Positions 1-5,008 of a stretch of DNA of 5,074 nucleotides are shown piece by piece. The stretch covers positions 1 to 5,074 of the forward strand of contig DCTR01000043.1 of the NCBI GenBank assembly GCA_002329385.1. Direction: 5' to 3'. The position numbers and the translations under genes were made by a program. Every line of letters begins with the position of its first letter. Position 1 is the stretch's first letter. The stretch is from Candidatus Shapirobacteria bacterium UBA1435. GTDB taxonomy: Bacteria; Patescibacteriota; Microgenomatia; UBA12405. The notes beneath the pieces were generated by a model that saw nothing but the letters and a program-made list of their open reading frames with translations, searched no databases and had not been told where the DNA came from.

Positions 1-1
1 G

Positions 2-769
2 GCACCAGTAGTGGGAACAATAATCGGGGCAGTGGTTGGATTTTTGGGAGGAATAGTGGGTGGAGCAACAATAGGCAAGCTAAAGGATAAACTAAAAGAC
101 TTCCCGGGGGGAATTCTAGGGGCGGGAGTAGCGCTGACAACACTAGGATTGGCATTACCGATGGCACTAATTAGAATGATGGCATTTCCGGTACAAATAT
201 TTCCGATAGTGATGGGAGGAATGTTTGCCAAACAGGCAAAAACAGCAACCGACATTTCTTTTTTGGTTAGCCCAAAAGGAGTAGGAGGAGGAGACGCGGG
301 TGAGCTGCCAACCTGGGATCCGACAATACCAATACCGGAGGGCTGTCCAAACGGGATGCCAGTACAAGGGGGGACAATTACCCAGGGACCATTCGCAGTA
401 GGATGCTCGCACGAAAAATATGAAGCAATGGATTTTGGAGTGGCAATGATGACACCGATAACGGCAACCCATGACGGGGCGGCGATAACGGGGGAAGGCC
501 CCGGTGCCGGCAAGTACGTGGCGATTAAATCAATGTGCGAAGGCAAAGAGGTGATTTCGTTTTATTACCATTTGTGGGACTGGGCGTTTAGCGGGGAAAA
601 ACAGGTAAAAAGAGGAGAGGTGATTGGAAGAGCCGATGACACCGGCAGATCGGAAGGGTCACATCTACATTATCAACTTAGAGGGACAACAAAACCGATA
701 GAATATTATTTGGGACTGACAAAATCCTATAAAGGTTGTTGCATCGACAACGGAATACCATGCCAATAA
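2..769 (+). CDS. M23 (LytM-type) metallopeptidase with N-terminal membrane region, 5' partial
   Basis: Likely a zinc endopeptidase that cuts peptidoglycan cross-links outside the membrane. The frame is open to the left edge; the first GTG (11) lacks a ribosome site, so the true start is probably upstream. Numbering from that GTG, residues 3-22, 33-55 and 58-72 are hydrophobic and glycine-rich, consistent with membrane segments. Residues 80-110 form a Gly/Pro linker. Residues 112-235 match the M23 core: probable zinc ligands H134 and D141, the YYHL segment with H187, a KRGEVIG strand motif, and the SHLHYQL motif with H218 and H220. The spacing from H134 to D141 is longer than the classic HxxxD. 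Six cysteines (112, 132, 176, 243, 244, 251) lie in the domain and tail and could form disulfides. It is the first visible gene of a + strand operon. The M23 call is firm; the substrate and the nature of the membrane part (perhaps the end of a multi-helix VirB6-like protein) are inference. Confidence 0.88.
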   Translation, partial: APVVGTIIGAVVGFLGGIVGGATIGKLKDKLKDFPGGILGAGVALTTLGLALPMALIRMMAFPVQIFPIVMGGMFAKQAKTATDISFLVSPKGVGGGDAGELPTWDPTIPIPEGCPNGMPVQGGTITQGPFAVGCSHEKYEAMDFGVAMMTPITATHDGAAITGEGPGAGKYVAIKSMCEGKEVISFYYHLWDWAFSGEKQVKRGEVIGRADDTGRSEGSHLHYQLRGTTKPIEYYLGLTKSYKGCCIDNGIPCQ

Positions 770-1782
770 AACCGGAAAATTTTTTAAAAAAATACCAAAA
801 TTACCTGATAATCGCATTTATGCTGGTTTTGGCTTGGATGACCTTTGGAAAAGAAAAGAAGGAGAACAAAAAAGATAAAATTGAGATGAAACCAATAAAA
901 CAGGAGGAGACAGTAAAGACACAAACGAGAGACTGGCCAAAATATCTTGATACTCCAAAAGCGGTCGTCAGGAATGTTACAGAATGGCAAGTGCCGAAGA
1001 GGGCGGGGCCGAGACGAGTCACAGAAATTGAAATTGATGAAGAAAAGTTAAAAAAAATCGCCGAAATAATAAACCCAAAACTGGTCGAGGTTGAATACGG
1101 CGACGAAGTCAACTGGCTTATCAGAAGCAAGGATGGAAAAGAAATTATGTATTTCAACAAACAACAGAGAGTAATTGGTTATGTGGCAGAAAGAGACAAA
1201 GAAGCAGTGGCGGCAACAATAGAGACAGAAGAGGCGTGGAGGAAAATGAGATCACTAATCACTTCTTTCGGAATAATGCCTGAAGGAATAGAGGTTAAAA
1301 AAGAGTCGGCAAAATATGTGAAAGTGGTTTACCCGATCTGGGAGGATACCAGCAGGGAGGAGGCGGAGGGGGTGGAGATAAGGGCGGATTATTTAGTAGA
1401 CGAGGTGCTGATTAAGCCATGGGGAAACAATATGATTACTGCGATATATGCAAGCGACGGAAAACTGATAAAACTTAACTTATTTTTACCAACAAGAGTG
1501 GACGAGGTGGAAGAAACAGAAGAATGCTGGACAAAGGAGGAGGCGGAAAAACTACCGGAAGAAAATTTCAGAATATTATCAACAGACAGAGGCGGTGTTG
1601 GCGATGAAGCAGGAATGATGGATGAAATAAAATCAATAAATACCGATAAAGCAAAGATGGTTTATATGTATGATGCAGAAAAAAGAGGTTATATATATCC
1701 ATATATCCTGCTGGAGGGACGCGGAAGAAGTGGAGGAAAAACGGCAGGGGTAACGTTAATAACAAGGGCGATTAGACAATAG
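760..1782 (+). CDS. Single-pass membrane-anchored protein of unknown function, PepSY/YycI-like character possible
   Basis: I do not recognise a named family. The ATG at 760 is chosen over an in-frame TTG at 736 because it puts a classic anchor at the N-terminus: a basic/aromatic segment (residues 7-13), a helix at about 15-29, then a Lys/Glu-rich stretch (30-55) typical of a linker after a membrane segment. The body (about 85-340 of 340 residues) alternates charged helices and beta-type stretches. The pattern 'EEAW..M..LI..FG' (157-171), a 'DGKLIKLNLF' strand (233-242), 'W.KEEAEKL' (257-265) and the C-terminal YMYD...YIYPYILLEG (302-320) recalls PepSY/YycI-type domains, but this is only a resemblance. 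The start overlaps the M23 gene by 10 bases, implying coupled translation, and the next gene begins one base after the stop. No strong Shine-Dalgarno precedes the ATG. The body is probably outside the membrane, near the M23 domain. Confidence 0.8.
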   Translation: MPIKPENFLKKYQNYLIIAFMLVLAWMTFGKEKKENKKDKIEMKPIKQEETVKTQTRDWPKYLDTPKAVVRNVTEWQVPKRAGPRRVTEIEIDEEKLKKIAEIINPKLVEVEYGDEVNWLIRSKDGKEIMYFNKQQRVIGYVAERDKEAVAATIETEEAWRKMRSLITSFGIMPEGIEVKKESAKYVKVVYPIWEDTSREEAEGVEIRADYLVDEVLIKPWGNNMITAIYASDGKLIKLNLFLPTRVDEVEETEECWTKEEAEKLPEENFRILSTDRGGVGDEAGMMDEIKSINTDKAKMVYMYDAEKRGYIYPYILLEGRGRSGGKTAGVTLITRAIRQ

Positions 1783-1783
1783 T

Positions 1784-2176
1784 ATGGATTTGGATAAATT
1801 TTTTAAAAGATACCAGGTAATTTTTTTGCTAAGCGCGGTATTGGTGGCAATGCTGACGATTAAGGTTTTGTATGAAGATAACGACGATCAAAAAGATGAG
1901 ACGCTGACACAAACGACAGAAACAACGAATATAAGCGACCAGCCAACAACAACGCCGAGGCAAGTTGAGGCAGACAGCGACTATCCTTTATGGTCCATAC
2001 TCCCCTACTCGGGGGCAGGGTGGACGGCAGAAAAATATGTGGACAAGTTGACGTTGCAAATCAAACTGGAAGGGTTAAAAAGAGATGCGGCAGAGAAACT
2101 GATTGGCGACTGGCTGGAGAATAATGGTTTTGACAGAGGCAGTCATAAGTTTATGTTTGTAGAGGAGGAAGAGTGA
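1784..2176 (+). CDS. Small membrane-anchored protein with C-terminal alpha/beta domain, unknown function
   Basis: Unrecognised 130-residue protein. It starts at an ATG one base after the previous stop. Residues 5-11 (KFFKRYQ) resemble the segment NFLKKYQ of the preceding protein, and both are followed directly by a membrane helix (here about 12-26). Residues 30-65 are a polar Thr/Asp/Gln/Pro-rich linker. Residues 66-125 form a compact domain beginning DYPLWSILPY, then a probable strand pair around 'YVDKLTLQIKL' (85-95), a helix with DWL (109-111) and an ending around SHKFMF (120-125). My impression is that a 'YPLW..LPY' opening and 'WL..NG' ending recur in small anchored proteins of CPR bacteria, but I cannot verify this here. 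The protein ends in four glutamates, whose GAG/GAA codons also form the ribosome site of the next gene. A structural role in the same envelope complex as its neighbours is inferred from operon position only. Confidence 0.78.
   Translation: MDLDKFFKRYQVIFLLSAVLVAMLTIKVLYEDNDDQKDETLTQTTETTNISDQPTTTPRQVEADSDYPLWSILPYSGAGWTAEKYVDKLTLQIKLEGLKRDAAEKLIGDWLENNGFDRGSHKFMFVEEEE
2163..2168 (+). promoter_or_regulatory. Shine-Dalgarno AGGAGG for the lipoprotein gene
   Basis: A perfect AGGAGG lies four bases before the GTG at 2173 and supports that GTG over the in-frame ATG at 2188. It sits inside the last codons of the upstream gene (the Val-Glu-Glu-Glu-Glu tail), so it may be partly a product of the acidic coding sequence. 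It is the only strong Shine-Dalgarno I see before a gene start in this window. Confidence 0.5.
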
Positions 2177-2433
2177 TAAAAGGATTAATGGTGCTAGTGT
2201 TGGTAATAATGACTGGCGGTTGTGGAAAAATAGAAAAAACAACAGTGGAGGAAAAGACGGGGGTAATTGTAGCCAGGATTAGTGATGAATATATATTAAA
2301 TTCTGAAAAGGAAACAGTTAATGTCGCCAGCAGGAAAATAAATTTGGAGGAATATATGAATAAAAAAGTTAGAGTCAAGGGAATGTTTTCAGGGACGACG
2401 CTTTATGTTGACGAAATCGAAAAAGAGGACTAG
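2173..2433 (+). CDS. Small predicted lipoprotein with OB-fold-like domain
   Basis: An 86-residue protein starting at GTG 2173, which overlaps the upstream stop (GTGA, 4 bases), so translation is probably coupled. Residues 1-16 form a short lipoprotein-type signal (Lys3, then a hydrophobic run of Leu/Val/Ile/Met) ending TGGC, with Cys17 as the candidate lipidated residue; the Thr at -3 is a weak fit to the usual lipobox. Residues about 28-84 read as a five-strand OB-like barrel: GVIVARI, YILNSE, TVNVAS, the KKVRVKG strand (64-70) after 'NLEEYM', and TTLYVDEI (75-82). This order, with 'Y..kkV.VkG..sg.tL.VdeI', is typical of small OB-fold lipoproteins. The role is unknown; OB-folds can bind oligosaccharide, nucleic acid or protein. 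As the last gene of the block it probably sits on the outer face of the membrane beside the M23 protein. It overlaps the end of dnaN by four bases. Confidence 0.78.
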   Translation: MIKGLMVLVLVIMTGGCGKIEKTTVEEKTGVIVARISDEYILNSEKETVNVASRKINLEEYMNKKVRVKGMFSGTTLYVDEIEKED

Positions 2434-3548
2434 TCTTGCAGACGAACGGGCATAATGATGTGGGTAAAGCCGGGGTCAGACTGATCACGGAATTGGGCCG
2501 GGGTAAGACTCTCGTTGAATTCGATTACCACCTCCTCCCCCTGACAAACAGAGATAAAGTCGGAAACAAATTTGTAGTTGAAAGCAATCTGGAGAGGTTC
2601 ACCTTCAACCCTGGCATCGAAACTAACCTGATTTTGGCCCATTTGAGGGGCGTTGGCACTTAACTCGACAGAAGATTTTTTGACATTAAACTTGACGACA
2701 TTGGCTGACTCGCGGGCAAAAACAGAGGCGATTTTGATGCTTTGCGCCAGATCGGACTGACTAATAAAAACCTTAGTGGAGAAGCCGTCTGGAATGATGC
2801 GCTGATAGTTGGGGTAGTCCCCTTCAATGAGCCGAGAAACCAGCTCTAAGTCGTCCAGGACGAAAACTAACTGGTGACCATCAGGAGTGAGACCAATTTT
2901 AATTTTTTTGGCGTTTTTAGAAAGCCTAGTGAGCTCGACCAGGCTTTTGGCCGGGATTAGGTAACTTACCTGATCGGAGGACAGGTTAATTGGATTCACC
3001 AGTTTGACGGATTTTAAAGAAAGGCGAAAGCCATCAGTGGCAACTAAGGAGAGGTTGTCCCGACTAACCTGAAAAACAATGGCAGTGAGGACGGGGCGGG
3101 TGTCGTCGGCGGCGGCGGCAAAGGCAATTTGAGAAATGGATTGAGTGAGAAGAGTCAGGTCGAGATCAAAAGCAGTTGATGGGTCAAAAGACGGTATTTG
3201 GGGATAATCGGCAGAAGGGATGGTGGTGAAGGTCGACTGCGCTTTTGCAGAGGAAACAGTTAAAAGACCATTAGAATCAAGAGAGAGATCGAGACGACCA
3301 GGGGGGAGATAAGAAACGAACTCGGCAAACTCTTTGGCGGGGACAGTAACACTCCCCTCTTTGGCGATCTTGGCACCAAGCCAGTAGTTAATGCCGACCT
3401 CAAGGTTGGTGGCCGACAGTTTAAGGCGGCCATTGTCGGTAGTAAGAAGAATATTACCCAAAATCGGTAATTGTGATTTTGCTGAAATAAAACGGGAGAC
3501 ATGAGAGAGAGCAATATTGAGATTTTCTTGGAGGAGGGAAATTTCCAT
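2430..3548 (-). CDS. dnaN: DNA polymerase III subunit beta (sliding clamp)
   Basis: The ring-shaped homodimer clamp that encircles DNA in the cytoplasm and tethers the replicative polymerase and other partners. It has 372 residues, close to the family norm (E. coli 366), and looks complete, with three clamp domains at roughly 1-122, 125-253 and 254-372. Family hallmarks visible: RFISAKSQLPILGNILL (19-35), 'SATNLEVGI' (45-53), 'DDTRPVLTAI' (148-157), 'VATDGFRLSL' (169-178), 'YLIPAKSLVEL' (196-206), 'LIEGDYPNYQRIIP' (240-253), 'FARESANVVKF' (277-287) and the C-terminal 'MPVRL' (366-370), which contributes to the partner-binding groove. The ATG at 3548 gives the standard N-terminus. An alanine run (142-147) comes from GCC-type codons. 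No dnaA or recF is adjacent. The sense strand is pyrimidine-rich, unlike the + strand genes. No Shine-Dalgarno precedes the start; see the promoter entry for a possible leaderless mRNA. Confidence 0.98.
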   Translation of the reverse strand: MEISLLQENLNIALSHVSRFISAKSQLPILGNILLTTDNGRLKLSATNLEVGINYWLGAKIAKEGSVTVPAKEFAEFVSYLPPGRLDLSLDSNGLLTVSSAKAQSTFTTIPSADYPQIPSFDPSTAFDLDLTLLTQSISQIAFAAAADDTRPVLTAIVFQVSRDNLSLVATDGFRLSLKSVKLVNPINLSSDQVSYLIPAKSLVELTRLSKNAKKIKIGLTPDGHQLVFVLDDLELVSRLIEGDYPNYQRIIPDGFSTKVFISQSDLAQSIKIASVFARESANVVKFNVKKSSVELSANAPQMGQNQVSFDARVEGEPLQIAFNYKFVSDFISVCQGEEVVIEFNESLTPAQFRDQSDPGFTHIIMPVRLQD

Positions 3549-3554
3549 TGGCTT

Positions 3555-3583
3555 ATATTAGCAAGGATCAGGCAGGGCGACAA
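3555..3583 (-). promoter_or_regulatory. Candidate dnaN promoter (extended -10, leaderless)
   Basis: Reading the - strand, TTGTCG (3583-3578, 4 of 6 to the -35 consensus) is followed after 17 bases by TAATAT (3560-3555, 4 of 6 to the -10), with TG one base before the -10 box (extended -10). Transcription would then start about 6-7 bases later, at or next to the A of the dnaN ATG at 3548. With no Shine-Dalgarno present, this would be a leaderless mRNA. An overlapping TATAAG (3557-3552) is an alternative -10 but would start inside the gene. The match is modest in AT-rich DNA. Confidence 0.4.
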
Positions 3584-3585
3584 TG

Positions 3586-3594
3586 TGTTAGACT
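3586..3594 (+). promoter_or_regulatory. Candidate extended -10 for the small divergent gene
   Basis: TGTTAGACT contains TG, one base, then TAGACT (4 of 6 to the -10 consensus). Its end is six bases before the ATG at 3601, so transcription would start at about the first base of the start codon. No good -35 box lies 16-18 bases upstream and there is no Shine-Dalgarno. It is suggested mainly because the gene is divergent from dnaN and needs a promoter within 3549-3600. Confidence 0.22.
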
Positions 3595-3600
3595 GAATAA

Positions 3601-3861
3601 ATGAAAAACCAGAGAAGAATAGTAATTTTTTTAGTCCTTATAATATTATTTTTAGTGATATTTTTGGGAGTTAAGGGATGGAAAAAGGGAAAGTTAAGAG
3701 ATTGCCCGGAAGAGTGGTATAAAAATGAAATACCAACTGTTGGTGAAAAAATCGAAAAAAGGGAGTATTTTATCTATAAAGGAGAAAGACGGGAGACGGA
3801 AGAATTTGACATCGATTGGGTAAAGAAAAATTGCCAGTTATGGCCCAAGTCGGTTTTTTAA
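3601..3861 (+). CDS. Small single-pass membrane protein with two-cysteine domain
   Basis: An 86-residue protein with a textbook anchor: MKNQRR followed by a hydrophobic helix (7-24), then a basic stretch (25-33), which suggests but does not settle the topology. The remaining 50 residues form a small domain: DCPEEWYKNEIP (34-45), a predicted beta hairpin around EYFIYKGERRE (55-65), then 'EFDIDWVKKNC' (68-78) and a short tail ending WPKSVF. Cys35 and Cys78 frame the domain and could pair if it lies outside the membrane. I have the impression that the pattern CP..W..N..P, Y.I..G..R, EFD..WV..NC recurs in CPR proteins of unknown role, but I cannot verify that here. It is probably transcribed alone, divergently from dnaN, with no Shine-Dalgarno before the ATG. 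It ends four bases before the convergent cohesin/dockerin-like gene. Coding is supported by membrane-helix quality and the lack of a better ORF on the other strand. Confidence 0.75.
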   Translation: MKNQRRIVIFLVLIILFLVIFLGVKGWKKGKLRDCPEEWYKNEIPTVGEKIEKREYFIYKGERRETEEFDIDWVKKNCQLWPKSVF

Positions 3862-3865
3862 AGGC

Positions 3866-5008
3866 TTAATAAACCTGATCAATTTGGTCACGCAGGGCTT
3901 GCATGAGAGTAGTAATGTCAACGCTGTTGACTTCACAGTTGCCATCAAGGTCGCTTAACAAGGTGGTGCCAGATTCGACTTTCAACCGACGGACGGCATG
4001 GCTTTTTACTTGGGCAAAATCAAGACCATTAATAACACCGTCGGACTGGGAAGAGGTGCGGTCGGTAATATCACCAGCAGGCAAAGGAAAGGCGGTAAAG
4101 TCGTAAAGAGGGGTGGTCGAGTGATCGGTAGTAACGGAGATTTGACCGTTTTTTTGGTTATAAACAGATGATTGACCATTTACCCCGTATTTAGTTTGGA
4201 GGTGGCGGGGGCTACGAATAAAAACAGACAAATTCCGGTGATGGTCAAAATCGACCAGAGGTAATTGTGACTGATAGACGGCTAAAGAGGAAGCAGAGTC
4301 GATTTTAGTCAGACCAACAGACGGAAAAAACTTAGTAACGCCAATATCAGAAACAACCAAGACACTTATCGGCCAGTCAACGCAAGTGGCGGAAGAAGAA
4401 ACGCCGGTAAAAGAAAGATTAAATTTGAGAATTCCAGGAGGATTGGCGGAGATGGCGGGGGTGGGAGTAAGGGTCGGGGTGGAGGTTGGAGAAATGAAAT
4501 TATAACCGGTAACCTGATGGGGGTAGGCCGGGTCGAGCGATAGTTGGACATGGTGGGCGGTTAGAGCTTCAAACTCAATACGAAGAAGATAAACAACCCC
4601 CGAAGAAACCTCTTCCGGTCGGTTAAGATTAACACCTAAAAGGTTGATAGTGCCCAACTGATTGTCAAAACTGGTGTCGAGAGCATGAGAATCTTCGCTA
4701 AAAAAATATTTTGAACCAGGGATGAGGTTGGAGCGGGAGGAAAGAGGAGTGACAGAGATAACTTTTAGTTTTTGGGTGTCGAATTTTATTCTGGTATCAA
4801 CGGCATTAAGACGATAAATGGCGGTGTCTAGGAGAAAGAACTGGTGAAAACGCTGTCCAGAATCAACGGAGGAAGACTCAGGCAAAAATAAGGCGGTGAT
4901 TTCAATGTTGGAAGCGCGACGACGGGAATCGTGGTTCATCTGGACCAAAAATAAGGAGGCTAAAAGAGAAGCGGCTAAAATCAGTAAAAAGTAGAAGGCC
5001 TTGTTCAT
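3866..5008 (-). CDS. Secreted or membrane-anchored cohesin/dockerin-like protein
   Basis: A 380-residue surface protein starting at ATG 5008. An in-frame TTG at 5050 would add 14 residues in front of a clear signal or anchor segment (MNK, then hydrophobic 4-22), so the ATG is preferred. Residues about 35-160 resemble a cohesin domain: a strand with 'SVDSGQRF', then 'LNAVDTRIKFDTQKLKVISV' (67-86), and 'GVVYLLRIEFEAL' (137-149). Residues 172-190 are a Pro/Thr/Ser linker. A second beta-rich region (191-310) includes LSVFIRSPRHLQTKYG (260-275). The C-terminus is dockerin-like: loop 1 around D313...D323-G-V-I-N327-G-L-D330, loop 2 D353-L-D-G-N-C-E-V-N361-S-V-D364, each followed by a helix. In cellulosomes such modules pair to assemble surface complexes; here both lie in one chain and the partner is unknown. 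Serine is abundant (47 by hand count) and Lys/Glu scarce. No convincing promoter or Shine-Dalgarno is visible in 5009-5074. Confidence 0.88.
   Translation of the reverse strand: MNKAFYFLLILAASLLASLFLVQMNHDSRRRASNIEITALFLPESSSVDSGQRFHQFFLLDTAIYRLNAVDTRIKFDTQKLKVISVTPLSSRSNLIPGSKYFFSEDSHALDTSFDNQLGTINLLGVNLNRPEEVSSGVVYLLRIEFEALTAHHVQLSLDPAYPHQVTGYNFISPTSTPTLTPTPAISANPPGILKFNLSFTGVSSSATCVDWPISVLVVSDIGVTKFFPSVGLTKIDSASSLAVYQSQLPLVDFDHHRNLSVFIRSPRHLQTKYGVNGQSSVYNQKNGQISVTTDHSTTPLYDFTAFPLPAGDITDRTSSQSDGVINGLDFAQVKSHAVRRLKVESGTTLLSDLDGNCEVNSVDITTLMQALRDQIDQVY
4457..4479 (+). other. G-quadruplex-type motif opposite the Pro/Thr linker
   Basis: The + strand holds four G-tracts of five, three, three and four bases separated by loops T, AGTAA and TC, fitting the standard G3+N1-7 pattern; shorter GG pairs follow to 4489. 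It is the complement of CCN/ACN codons for the Pro/Thr linker of the surface protein, so it lies on the DNA template strand and not in that gene's mRNA. Protein coding is sufficient to explain it. Confidence 0.45.

Noticed and set aside
11..13. GTG as the true start of the M23 gene
   Set aside because: The reading frame continues upstream to the window edge without a stop and no Shine-Dalgarno precedes it, so the gene is more likely cut by the edge.
801..1160. Long minus-strand frame opposite the 760-1782 gene
   Set aside because: It encodes Phe/Ser/Leu-rich sequence expected from the complement of a purine-rich gene, and the + strand gene has a clear anchor and tight operon spacing.
2433..2443. 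Small hairpin GTCT-TGC-AGAC at the end of dnaN
   Set aside because: Four base pairs with a three-base loop and no T-run; it is the coding sequence for the last residues of the clamp.
2436..2663. Open + strand frame of 75 codons inside the clamp gene
   Set aside because: It lies wholly opposite the conserved C-terminal third of dnaN, lacks a start signal and shows no domain character.
3103..3120. GTC/GGC triplet run in dnaN
   Set aside because: Explained by the consecutive Ala and Asp codons before the conserved DDTRPVL segment; not a repeat expansion that needs another cause.
3833..3859. Possible terminator after the small two-cysteine gene (GCCA/TGGC stem, then six T)
   Set aside because: The stem is only four base pairs and is separated from the T-run by nine bases; the T-run is explained by Phe and stop codons.
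3903..4106. Open + strand frame of 67 codons opposite the cohesin/dockerin-like gene
   Set aside because: The minus-strand frame here encodes recognisable dockerin-like loops; the + strand frame has no coding signature of its own.
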